Below, piece after piece: positions 1-10,322 of a DNA stretch of 64,000 nucleotides (the stretch's first letter is position 1; each line of letters opens with the position of its first letter). The translations under genes and the position numbers were made by a program. The DNA is taken from assembly GCA_016199745.1 (NCBI GenBank), contig JACQFZ010000004.1, positions 53,064 to 117,063 on the forward strand. Reading direction: 5' to 3'. The notes beneath the pieces are model-generated. The model worked only from the letters and a program-made list of their open reading frames with translations, ran no database searches and was not told the origin of the DNA. This DNA is from Gammaproteobacteria bacterium. Its GTDB lineage: Bacteria > Pseudomonadota > Gammaproteobacteria > Acidiferrobacterales > Sulfurifustaceae.

Positions 1-1508
1 TGACGGTCGCACCATGTCGGCGGCAGCTCGCAGCACTTCGTGTAAATCGAAAGTGGCGCGCTCTAGCACGAGCTTCCCGGCTTCGATCTTAGAAAAATCG
101 AGCACATCGCCGATCTGCCGCAACGACACATGCGCCGAATCACGAATCATACCCAACAGCGACCGTTCTTCAGGAGTCAAACGCCGGTTTGCTTCTAATA
201 ATTCAGTTGCGCCCAAAATGCCATTGAGCGGCGTACGTAGCTCGTGGCTCATGCGGGCGAGAAATTGGCTCTTGGTAGCGCTTGCCTCTTCCGCACGCAT
301 GCGCGCCTGATGCAGTTGCCGAATCAAGTGCGCGGCATAACCGGGAAGAAGCACAAGACCGCCGAAAATGCCGGCCGCAAGCGGGCCCTGCCCCTGCCAT
401 AGATGCGATACGACGACCACTACTGAAAAGCCGGCGATGCTGAGCAAGGTGCTGACCAGCATTGCCGTTAATCCGAAGCGAAAGCCGTTGCCAAGGGTGA
501 CCCAAAGATAGAGCACAAACAGCGGAACACCGGCTTCACCGGTAGAGATCATCAGGTAGCTAATCGTGCCAATGTCGCCGATGTTAGTGGCGGTACGGCG
601 AGGGATGGAGGTGGTTACGTCACGGAATGCGAACACCATCATTACCACTGACAGAATAAAAAATCCGGCGAGCCATGCGAGCCATCCAGGCAGGCCGGCG
701 GCGAAGCTGACTGGATAGTGAGTAGCCGTCAAATAAATGATCAGGCATACCAGAATAACCGTTCGCACTATCGCCTGCCCTTGTTCGCGCCCCAACTCAT
801 CGTGGCGCGTGAGCTTGATAGACCCAACAAACCTAGAGGAATACCGATGCAAAAAGATCTTGAACAAACGGACTTTGCCGATGGCACCGTCGTAGGATTT
901 CCGTCTATCGTCCACCTGCGAATCTGTAGTAGTGCGGTGATGCAGAAGATGCACTAGGTAAAGCGGCAGCAAAACGAGTGACATCATGACCGAAGCCGTC
1001 ATTATCATCGGCATACGGTCCCACTCGTGCGAAAATCCTAAAACGACAGCGAAACCGAGCAAGCTCAATACGGTGCTCAAGATCATCGCTTTCACGCCAA
1101 ACCGCATCCCGTTGCCGAGCGTTACCCATAAATAAATAATAAACAGTGGTATGCCAACACTCCCTGTGGCGATCATCAAATAGCTTAGCTGACAGCGACA
1201 ATATCCGCCACATTCATCGCCACACGGCGAAAAACTGAAGAGTGGGTGGCGCGGGAAACCAGTGCTATAACAGCAACCGAAAGTCCAATGAAGCCAATTA
1301 CAAAAAGTAGCCAATGCGGTAGTACCCCTGCCCCAACTTCGCTCGGATAGCGGCATACCATCAAGTACACCGATACTACGAACGAAATTAACAAGCGAAT
1401 TACCGCCTGCCCATGCTCGCGACCCAGCTCATCCTGCCCCTGGATTCTAAAATGCCGCAAAAACGCCCACCCGCTAGTGGGACTTCCATGTTGGGTTGAT
1501 GGATTCAT
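1..1508 (-). pseudogene. RpfC-like hybrid sensor histidine kinase, 5' part, tandem sensor domain, frameshifted
   Basis: This gene runs off the left edge. On the minus strand a phosphoacceptor domain is read near positions 260-1, with the H-box SHELRTPLNGILG and then DVLDFSKIEAGKLVLER. Upstream lie two copies of a five-helix membrane sensor that resembles RpfC, the DSF quorum-signal sensor of Xanthomonas. Both copies begin with DELGRE.GQA and contain YLWVTLGNG.RFG. The distal copy (about 1450-960) starts at ATG 1508 and hits TAA at 1187-1185. The cause is a tandem TAGCT duplication at 1181-1190; removing five bases restores one frame from 1508 to the window edge. The proximal copy (about 810-310) is in frame with the kinase. 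The product may restart internally, or the gene may be dead. The RpfC resemblance is from memory of family motifs. Confidence 0.72.
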
Positions 1509-1803
1509 AGCTCTATATATAGCGCCTCGCAGAAGATGCGTATCGTTACCGACGTTAGCTGTTCTCCCAAAGCACTTACATTTCTCGGGAGATCTTCATA
1601 ACAACTCAGCTGTAGAAAAGCGATACTAGGGGTAGCCGACGTAAGATACTAGACTTTCGGACAGTCGCTGTTGCCAGACATTGACCGGAAAAGGTAACCT
1701 CCGCTCCGCATCGTCGACATATTCGGCGAGGGGCATGGCCTACTACACATACACAGGCCACCATAGGGACCACTACTGACGTGCCAACAATAGGGAGGGA
1801 GAT
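1509..1803. other. Intergenic region between the kinase and csrA
   Basis: This stretch of 295 bases has no convincing ORF. It should hold the divergent promoters of the kinase fragment and csrA, but I could not assign a -35/-10 pair with confidence. The csrA ribosome binding site lies at its right end, in TAGGGAGGGAGAT just before the ATG. Confidence 0.4.
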
Positions 1804-2016
1804 ATGTTGATTTTGACGCGCCGTATCGGCGAAAGCGTTAACATCGGCGACAACATTCAGCTGACGATCTTGGGCGTGAACGGTAACCAAGTACGAATCG
1901 GCGTTAATGCCCCCAAGGATGTGCCAGTTCATCGCGAAGAAATATACGAGCGGATCAAGCGCGAGAAAGAAACCGGCATCGTTAACATCAAAGATGACGT
2001 GAAACGCAATCGCTGA
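1804..2016 (+). CDS. csrA: Carbon storage regulator CsrA
   Basis: CsrA is a dimeric RNA-binding regulator that recognises GGA motifs in mRNA leaders and controls translation and stability, typically of carbon storage, motility and biofilm genes. The 70-residue product begins [16 protein letters not shown] and contains [19 protein letters not shown], which are the diagnostic CsrA segments including the RNA-contacting VHREEI region. The length is normal (61-75). The ATG is preceded by a strong purine-rich site (GGGAGGGAGAT). It stands alone, convergent with the oxidoreductase downstream and divergent from the kinase. The C-terminal tail ends in KRNR. Confidence 0.97.
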   Translation: MLILTRRIGESVNIGDNIQLTILGVNGNQVRIGVNAPKDVPVHREEIYERIKREKETGIVNIKDDVKRNR

Positions 2017-2032
2017 TCTGACTTTCCACTGT

Positions 2033-2085
2033 CATCCGCGCACCCCAAGCCCACCGTAGAGAGAAACAAGGGGTGCGCTCGGATG
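2033..2085. terminator. Hairpin between convergent csrA and acuI
   Basis: A long imperfect inverted repeat: CATCCG (2033-2038) pairs with CGGATG (2080-2085), and CGCACCCC (2039-2046) pairs with GGGGTGCG (2070-2077). It sits between two convergent genes, which fits a bidirectional transcription stop. There is no clear U-tract on either side, so intrinsic termination is inferred from position only. Confidence 0.4.
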
Positions 2086-2118
2086 AATCGAACAAGCTAA
2101 TCGATTAAACGAGTCTCT

Positions 2119-3114
2119 TTAAATCAGGCTGACGAGCACGCGGCCGGTTTGTCCACCTTTGAGAATACGGTCGATCTGCGGGCTTAACGCTTCGAGCGCA
2201 CACTCCTGTGCCAATTCGTTCAACCACGGTATTTTCCATTCGCTAGCCAACTTCGACCAGAGGGTTCGCCGCAGCGACGCTTCGGTATTGGCCGAATCAA
2301 GACCGATTAATGTCGCCCCACGCAGAATAAAAGGAAAAATGCTGGCATGTAGTTCTGGCGACACAACCATTCCGCAGCAAGTGGCGACACCACGTACCTT
2401 CAACGAACGCAATACGGTCGACAATATATTCCCGCCCACCGTATCGACGGCGGCCGCCCAACGTCCGGCAAGCAACGGTCGATCGCTGGTATCGTCCACT
2501 TCCGCACGCGCGATAATTTCCGCGGCGCCAAGCTTCGTTAGAAATTCTCGCTCTTGGGGTTTACCGGTCGCGGCGACCACGCGATAACCCGCATGCGCGA
2601 GGATAGCGACAGCAACGCTGCCAACACCGCCGGTAGCGCCGGTCACTAACACGTCACCGTGCTCCGGCTTGACCCCTTGGTATTGCAAGCGATACACCGC
2701 CAGCGCTGCGGTAAAACCGGCCGTACCATAGATCATGCTGTCCCGCAACGACAGGCTATTTGGCCGCGGCACCACCCACTCAGCCGGTACCCGAATGTAT
2801 TGGCCAAAGCCGCCGGCGGTGTTCATGCCGAGATCGTAGCCGGTGCAAATGACTTCATCGCCCGGGCGAAACGCTGGGCTCGCGCTTTCCTCGACTACGC
2901 CGGCGGCATCGACGCCGGGTGTATGCGGATATCGCCGGGTGATACCGCGATGGCCGGTCGCCGAAAGCGCATCTTTGTAGTTCAGCGACGAATAATGCAC
3001 GCGGATCAGTACCGCACCGGCAGGCAACTCATCGATCGTACGGCGATGGACACCGCGAACGATGCTACCGTCAGCGGCTTCGCTCACGACCAGCGCGTTA
3101 AACGTCTTCGTCAT
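2119..3114 (-). CDS. acuI: Acrylyl-CoA reductase AcuI/YhdH family quinone oxidoreductase
   Basis: A 331-residue zinc-independent medium-chain reductase. The GroES-like N-terminal half carries SSLNYKDALS (residues 42-51), characteristic of YhdH/AcuI. The NADPH-binding Rossmann segment follows, with GATGGVGS at 149-156. Length and motif order match the AcuI/YhdH family, whose studied members reduce acrylyl-CoA with NADPH and detoxify acrylate. The substrate here is inferred from family only. It lies 10 bases downstream of the DUF2235 gene on the same strand, so the two are probably cotranscribed. An ordinary quinone reductase role is the main alternative. Confidence 0.85.
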   Translation of the reverse strand: MTKTFNALVVSEAADGSIVRGVHRRTIDELPAGAVLIRVHYSSLNYKDALSATGHRGITRRYPHTPGVDAAGVVEESASPAFRPGDEVICTGYDLGMNTAGGFGQYIRVPAEWVVPRPNSLSLRDSMIYGTAGFTAALAVYRLQYQGVKPEHGDVLVTGATGGVGSVAVAILAHAGYRVVAATGKPQEREFLTKLGAAEIIARAEVDDTSDRPLLAGRWAAAVDTVGGNILSTVLRSLKVRGVATCCGMVVSPELHASIFPFILRGATLIGLDSANTEASLRRTLWSKLASEWKIPWLNELAQECALEALSPQIDRILKGGQTGRVLVSLI

Positions 3115-3124
3115 CGTAACTCCA

Positions 3125-4234
3125 CTAACTGGATAGCTTTGGATAAAGCGTTTCCCGAATCTTCTCGATATGACTCAAGCCATCGTCGGTAATCGGTACC
3201 TTCGCCTTCAACCCGTGCACGAGATTGACCGGACGATAGCTGTTAGTCGGATGTTGCAGGCGATTCAGCACGCTTTTATGGATATGTTCGTTCAGCGTAT
3301 TGCCGCGAGCAAGCTTGCGTTTAAACGTCGGCAATAATTTATAAATACCGAGCACCGAATTACGCAGCTCGCCGTAACAATTGGGATCGACACGCATGGC
3401 CAAATAACGCTCCTGCAGCGTAAGGCCGGCACTCATCGCCTTGACCGCCATCCACATGAACGCATGATCGGAAAGCCCGGCATCGATATAACCACCGCCG
3501 ACATTGGTGTGCACCCCGGCAAACCAAACCTGTTCGACGTTAAGCCGTAGCGTACCGTCGCTTTTCCACAGACTTGGTTCATAAGGACCGCGGCGCTCGT
3601 CGATTCCCAGCGCTTGATACGCGTATAACACGTGTCGGCCGAGAGTCTCGTCATGGAAACCATGAGCGTACTTCGAACCCTCGATCAAGCGCCGAAAGAT
3701 TTTGCGCAGTAGCCCATAGCGCGATAGTGCCGGCACACCGAGCGAGCCGACCGTATCCCAGACGCCAATAAAGTGCACCGACGGCTGACGCTGCTTCGCT
3801 TTGAACTCAGCCGCCTTGGCTTTGCCCTTCGCATTGGTCGACTGCCGATAAAGATCGTAGGCACGCTTCACCGCTTTCGTATCTTTCGCCGGCGGCAATC
3901 CGCAACGTCCGATCAAGCCGGATAACGAACGCACGGTGTAGGCGCCGCGACTAAACCCAAACAAGAACAATCGATCGCCGTCTTGGTAGTGATTGGCGAT
4001 CCAACAGTAGGCGTCGTGAATGTTCGCGGTAAGGCCGATTCCGAATAAGCCGCCAGTGTAGTGGTCCCAACCCTTACCGGTACCCAAACCCGTGTCGTAA
4101 TAAATCAGTTGCTGGTCAGACGACTCAACCGCCCGTGCCATTTTGACAACGTTAGTCGGGACCACTAAACCGCGATCCGTTTGGGTCGGCGTATTCCACG
4201 TTCCGTCGCACGCCACCACTAAATTTCGCCCCAT
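3125..4234 (-). CDS. DUF2235 alpha/beta-hydrolase (Tle1-like phospholipase family)
   Basis: A 369-residue protein that starts MGRNLVVACDGTWNTP, the typical DUF2235 opening. GFSRGAYT at residues 93-100 is the nucleophile elbow with Ser95. Further conserved segments include VHFIGVWDTVGSLG and WFAGVHTNVGGGY, the latter supplying the likely catalytic histidine. DUF2235 includes the Tle1 phospholipase effectors of type VI secretion, but this copy has no VgrG, PAAR or immunity gene nearby and is shorter than many Tle1 proteins. It probably acts as a cytoplasmic hydrolase. It precedes acuI by 10 bases in one operon. The substrate is unknown. Confidence 0.85.
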   Translation of the reverse strand: MGRNLVVACDGTWNTPTQTDRGLVVPTNVVKMARAVESSDQQLIYYDTGLGTGKGWDHYTGGLFGIGLTANIHDAYCWIANHYQDGDRLFLFGFSRGAYTVRSLSGLIGRCGLPPAKDTKAVKRAYDLYRQSTNAKGKAKAAEFKAKQRQPSVHFIGVWDTVGSLGVPALSRYGLLRKIFRRLIEGSKYAHGFHDETLGRHVLYAYQALGIDERRGPYEPSLWKSDGTLRLNVEQVWFAGVHTNVGGGYIDAGLSDHAFMWMAVKAMSAGLTLQERYLAMRVDPNCYGELRNSVLGIYKLLPTFKRKLARGNTLNEHIHKSVLNRLQHPTNSYRPVNLVHGLKAKVPITDDGLSHIEKIRETLYPKLSS

Positions 4235-4404
4235 CGTTTGTTCCCCGTTCTCGATCCGTGCAGGTTAACAAAACCTCTCTAAGATAGTGCATAAACGTCG
4301 AACGGTACCGCTTGGCTGGCAATAACATGAAGGACTACGACGAGGGTACTACACCGACCCGTTCCCGAAGAGCAGGGCCGGTTTGAAACGCGTCAACAAT
4401 GAAG

Positions 4405-6585
4405 TCAGCCGTTGACTGTCATGAGGAGACCCTCCGAGTCCAGCAAGGGTTTACCCGCCTTAGTGGGATCGGCCTGACCGAATTGCTCGTTATAAAGCTG
4501 GGCATAGAGGCCGCCGCGGGCGAGAAGCTCGGCATGCTTACCAACTTCGGAAACGCGGCCACTATCGAGCACGACGATCTGGTCGGCGCGCAATACGGTG
4601 GACAGTCGATGGGCAATGACAATCGATGTCCGATTACGCAACAACCGCGCTAGCGCTGCTTGAATACGGCGCTCAGAGCGGGAATCGAGCGCCGATGTTG
4701 CTTCGTCAAGAATCAATATTTTTGGATCTTTGAGAAAGGCGCGGGCAATCGCTAACCGCTGCTTCTGACCGCCGGACAGCACCGCACCACGTTCGCCGAT
4801 CTCGGTCGACAACCCTTCCGGCAGGCACTGCACGAATTCCAGCGCATTAGCGGCTTCGAGCGCAGCGACGATCTCATCGAGCCTGGCATCGGGTTTGGCC
4901 AACAACAAATTCTCCTGCACCGTGCCGGAGAACAAAATCGTTTCTTGATTGACAATACCGATGTGCCGGCGCAGCGAATCGAGCTGCAACTCGCGCAGGT
5001 CGACACCGTCGAGCAGGATGCGGCCAGCGAGCGGATCGTAGAACCGCGGCACCAGATTCGCCAACGTCGACTTGCCGGCGCCACTCGGGCCGACGAAGGC
5101 AACGGTCTGGCCCGGCGCAATCGTCAAGCTAATGTCCTGCAAAATATGCGAGTCGGTGTCGTAGCCGAACTGCACCGCGTCAAAATCGATGCGCCCGCGG
5201 CACTCGGTGACACGCGTTGCGCTCGGCCGCTCAACCACATGCGGCTGGGTGTCGAAGTATTCGAATATCCGATCGATTGCCGCCAACGCATTGCTCAGTA
5301 CCACGCTCAAGTCGGACAACCGCTGCAGCGGGTAATAAAACATACCGAGGTAAAGCAGGAACTGCGTCAGTGCACCAACCGTCAACTGGTTAGCGAGGAT
5401 CTGGTGTACGCCATACCAAACCACCAGCACCGGCGCGGTGTGCACGACGAAGCCGACCGCGACTTCGTTTAAGGCGGTAAAACGCGCCGAGTACAGCACC
5501 TTGCTCAGTAACTTGTTGGCATGGGTCGCGAACAGCTGTGTCTCGGCCGATTCGCGCGCAAAACCTTTGACGATAGCGACCCCGGCAACCTTCTCGTGCA
5601 GCTCGCCGGACAACATTTCCAGCCGCTGCTGGACTTCCTGCGTCGATCGGCGAATACGTGGACCCATGGCACGTAGCGAAAAGAAGTAGATCGGCATCAA
5701 CACCAGCGACACCAGCGTCATCATCGGATGGATCGTTAACAAAATGCCGACCAGCGCCAGCAACAGCGCCACATCCATCCAGACGTTGGTAAGTGCCGAG
5801 CCGACGAAGTTTTGCGCCAGGCTGATGTCGTTTACCACGCGCGAGACGATGGCACCGGTCTGATGGCGCGTGAAAAATGCGTGCGACAACCGTTGTACGT
5901 GACTGAATAGCGCCACGCGCAGGTCGCGCACCATGCGGTGGCCGGCAATGGCGGCGAATACGCTGCGATAGTACGTCGATACCATCCATAGCGCGTTGAC
6001 CGACAACACGCTGCCGACGAGGTACAGAATCTTGCGCTCGCGGACGGCATCGTCGAGCGCACTATTGAGCACCACATCATCGAGCAGGATCTTGAGCATC
6101 CACGGGAACGCCAGCGGCATCAAAAATTTGAGCAGACCGGCAACGGTCGCGGCGGCAACGTACCGCCAATACGGCTTGGCAAACGCTAAGAAGCGCCATA
6201 CCGGCGCGCGGCCTTTACTGTCGGCGCGATAACGGTTCATCACCGAATCGCCGAAGCCGCTTTTCACATCGAGGATGCGATGCGCGCTGATATCGACTTC
6301 CGGATAACGCGAACGTGACTGCAACCGCGCCACGTCGTCCGAACGCAGACCGGGAGGTAGTTTGCGCTCAGGGATCGGCGATGCCGCCAACATGTCGTCG
6401 TCGACGTCCAGTACGAGCGCGACGTACGCATCCGGCGCGGAGCCGGCGGCACGGTGTAACGCGTTCAGCAGCAGCTGCGCGTCTTCCCAGCGATCGAAAA
6501 CATAATGACGACCATCGGTACGGATTAGGCCATCGTTTAAAAGTTTGGGAATTTCGGTGCTACGACGCAGGTGATAAACAATCAT
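4405..6585 (-). CDS. MsbA/ATM-type ABC exporter with extra N-terminal domain
   Basis: A half-size ABC exporter with membrane domain and ATPase in one chain. The transmembrane domain covers roughly residues 130-420. The nucleotide-binding domain is complete: Walker A GPSGAGKST, signature LSGGQKQR, Walker B ILILDEATS, and the switch histidine in IVIAHRLS. Ahead of these sits an unusual segment of about 120 residues that begins MIVYHLRRSTEIPKLL and includes GLIRTDGRHYVFDRW. I do not recognise it, and ordinary MsbA-like exporters lack it. I prefer the ATG at 6585, with GAGG upstream; a longer reading from 6636 adds 17 residues. It starts 93 bases downstream of the ligA stop and is probably in the same transcript. 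The substrate is unknown; the domain type favours lipid or peptide export. Confidence 0.88.
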   Translation of the reverse strand: MIVYHLRRSTEIPKLLNDGLIRTDGRHYVFDRWEDAQLLLNALHRAAGSAPDAYVALVLDVDDDMLAASPIPERKLPPGLRSDDVARLQSRSRYPEVDISAHRILDVKSGFGDSVMNRYRADSKGRAPVWRFLAFAKPYWRYVAAATVAGLLKFLMPLAFPWMLKILLDDVVLNSALDDAVRERKILYLVGSVLSVNALWMVSTYYRSVFAAIAGHRMVRDLRVALFSHVQRLSHAFFTRHQTGAIVSRVVNDISLAQNFVGSALTNVWMDVALLLALVGILLTIHPMMTLVSLVLMPIYFFSLRAMGPRIRRSTQEVQQRLEMLSGELHEKVAGVAIVKGFARESAETQLFATHANKLLSKVLYSARFTALNEVAVGFVVHTAPVLVVWYGVHQILANQLTVGALTQFLLYLGMFYYPLQRLSDLSVVLSNALAAIDRIFEYFDTQPHVVERPSATRVTECRGRIDFDAVQFGYDTDSHILQDISLTIAPGQTVAFVGPSGAGKSTLANLVPRFYDPLAGRILLDGVDLRELQLDSLRRHIGIVNQETILFSGTVQENLLLAKPDARLDEIVAALEAANALEFVQCLPEGLSTEIGERGAVLSGGQKQRLAIARAFLKDPKILILDEATSALDSRSERRIQAALARLLRNRTSIVIAHRLSTVLRADQIVVLDSGRVSEVGKHAELLARGGLYAQLYNEQFGQADPTKAGKPLLDSEGLLMTVNG

Positions 6586-6678
6586 GGAGTGCGAAACCTC
6601 GTGGCCACCGACGACCCAGCGCGCAGCCAGCGGCAAACGATCGCCACCGACTTTCTCGTGCGAGAAATTTGTGCGCGA

Positions 6679-8703
<2,025 letters not shown>

Positions 8704-8713
8704 TCAAAAAAAC

Positions 8714-8785
8714 GTAGGGTGGGCGGCGCTTTCCCGCCCACGCGTTTTTTAATCCGCGTGGGCGAAAAAACACCGCCCACCCTAC
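8714..8785. repeat. REP-like paired palindrome, copy 1
   Basis: The outer arms GTAGGGTGGGCGG and CCGCCCACCCTAC enclose two smaller hairpins (GGGCG..CGCCC and GCGTGGGCG..CGCCC). The same pattern recurs at 42137-42216 and 52135-52210, and half copies flank the broken RAYT at 27874-28885. REP elements of this kind are mobilised by RAYT transposases. This copy sits between ligA and zipA and may also affect transcript processing. Confidence 0.75.
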
Positions 8786-8791
8786 ATTGTT

Positions 8792-10000
8792 CTAGAGATC
8801 GGTGGCGAACAAACGCAGCGCCGCTTCGCTACCGGGAGCGATGCCGAAGGCGCGCATCTTGACGTCGATGCCGTGGATCTGCGCGCGGATGGCGGTAATG
8901 CCCTTATCGGTCAGCGGGCGCCGGTCTTGATCCAACAACTGGCCATCGAGAAAACGCGCCACCGACCTGGCGGTATCGACCATATGATCGAACGCCTCGG
9001 TCGGCTCGGCGACGCTGGGAACGCTCATGAACAGCGTCAGGCCCGGCGTCCGGAAACTGTCCCACATTTCCGGATCGAAGTTACCCGGCTTGTACAGGTT
9101 CGATAGACAATAGAGCAGCCGGCCGTTGTCGCGCTTATAAAAGATATTCTTAGCCTCGAGCGTCATGCCCTCGTGCTCCATCGCCGCCAACAGCGCCCGC
9201 CCTTTGAACGGCGTATGCGCCTCGGTGACGACGTTTACGCCGGCAATGACGTCATGCTCATCGCAAAACGCCGTCAACTCGCGGCCCCGTTCGATCGCCT
9301 GCTCAAACGTAATCGAAAATTTGGACGGCCGGTGTAACGCATCGGCAAGTTTGAGACCCACCTGTGCGAACGTATTGAGCTCGGTCTCACCGATCGGCCC
9401 GCGGGCATCGACCAACTGGATCGCGAGCTTAAGGTCGCTGTACTGCGTTACGTCGGAATCGTACTGCAAGGTCGACCAGAAATTAGTTTGATAGCGCTGA
9501 CCGTAGAGCTGCCGTGGGTAGTCAAGCTTGTACTCGTTCTGCTTGTAAACCGACAACGCCGCCCGCCGGCGTACCGGTCCCGGACCCGGCAAATGAACCA
9601 CAAAATCGATTGCCTCGATCGGCGACATTTGGCGCTCACCGGGGCGCACCGCTTCCGGCCCGGTGCCCGGCGGATCGAAGCCCGGGTTCAGATTGAGCGG
9701 CTGGTTCGCCACCTCTTCGATATCAGCCAACGCATCGCTGACCGGATCGATATCCGAGTCTGCCGGCAGATCGGCCGGTACCGTTGCTTCCGCCTTGAGA
9801 AAACGCGGATCGGCGATCGGCGACGGCGTATCGACCTGCACAACCGGCTCGCGCCGATTGAGTAGGCCGCCGGCACCGTTCGATGAGAAATGCAAACGCC
9901 GGAAAGAGCGCGTCAATCGATCACGATCGAGCGCCGATACGGCGATGATGGCAATGATAACGATGCCGATGACTAGCAGAGCGATCTGCAGATTCATCAT
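8792..10000 (-). CDS. zipA: Cell division protein ZipA
   Basis: ZipA anchors FtsZ filaments to the inner membrane. The 402-residue product starts MMNLQIALLVIGIVIIAIIA, one N-terminal transmembrane helix, followed by a basic stretch and a long acidic, proline-containing linker (about 45-245). The C-terminal FtsZ-binding domain occupies about 255-395, ending ...QIHGIDVKMRAFGI. Identification rests on this architecture plus its position between smc and ligA, as in other gammaproteobacteria. Sequence conservation of ZipA is low, so the name is strong but not absolute. It is slightly longer than the E. coli protein (328). Confidence 0.88.
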   Translation of the reverse strand: MMNLQIALLVIGIVIIAIIAVSALDRDRLTRSFRRLHFSSNGAGGLLNRREPVVQVDTPSPIADPRFLKAEATVPADLPADSDIDPVSDALADIEEVANQPLNLNPGFDPPGTGPEAVRPGERQMSPIEAIDFVVHLPGPGPVRRRAALSVYKQNEYKLDYPRQLYGQRYQTNFWSTLQYDSDVTQYSDLKLAIQLVDARGPIGETELNTFAQVGLKLADALHRPSKFSITFEQAIERGRELTAFCDEHDVIAGVNVVTEAHTPFKGRALLAAMEHEGMTLEAKNIFYKRDNGRLLYCLSNLYKPGNFDPEMWDSFRTPGLTLFMSVPSVAEPTEAFDHMVDTARSVARFLDGQLLDQDRRPLTDKGITAIRAQIHGIDVKMRAFGIAPGSEAALRLFATDL

Positions 10001-10322
10001 GACAATGTCACGCGGATGCTGGGTGAAAACGGCGCGCGCTCGGACGGCTTCTTAAGCACGCAGAAAGATTCTCTAAATTCGGGCGGAAGGTCGTCTGAAA
10101 GCGCGTGCACGGCTCGCGGTCGTCTTTTATTGAGTTCGATTGGGTGTTCTGGTCGCAGGGCTGGCGTCAAGTTTTCTGCTCTAGCGCTAGGCTGCTGAAT
10201 GTTAACGCGTCTCGTTAAAAAACGCGACGCACACCTTCACCGATGATCGGGGTAAAGACCGGCTAGGTCATACCCCGCACCTGATCGCAGCACCCTCTTC
10301 CTAGAAAGAGGGCGACTGCCAA
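10001..10322. other. Intergenic region between smc and zipA
   Basis: This 322-base gap contains two hairpins. GCGTCtCGTTaaaaAACGcGACGC lies at about 10205-10228. CCCTCTT/AAAGAGGG at about 10292-10312 follows the smc stop and could end that transcript, though it has no U-run on the minus strand. The promoter for zipA is expected here, but I could not identify one. A 60-codon plus-strand ORF (10016-10198) has no supporting features. Confidence 0.35.

Noticed and set aside
10016..10198. 60-codon ORF between smc and zipA
   Set aside because: No ribosome site, no recognisable sequence, and Ser/Gly/Arg composition typical of chance frames.
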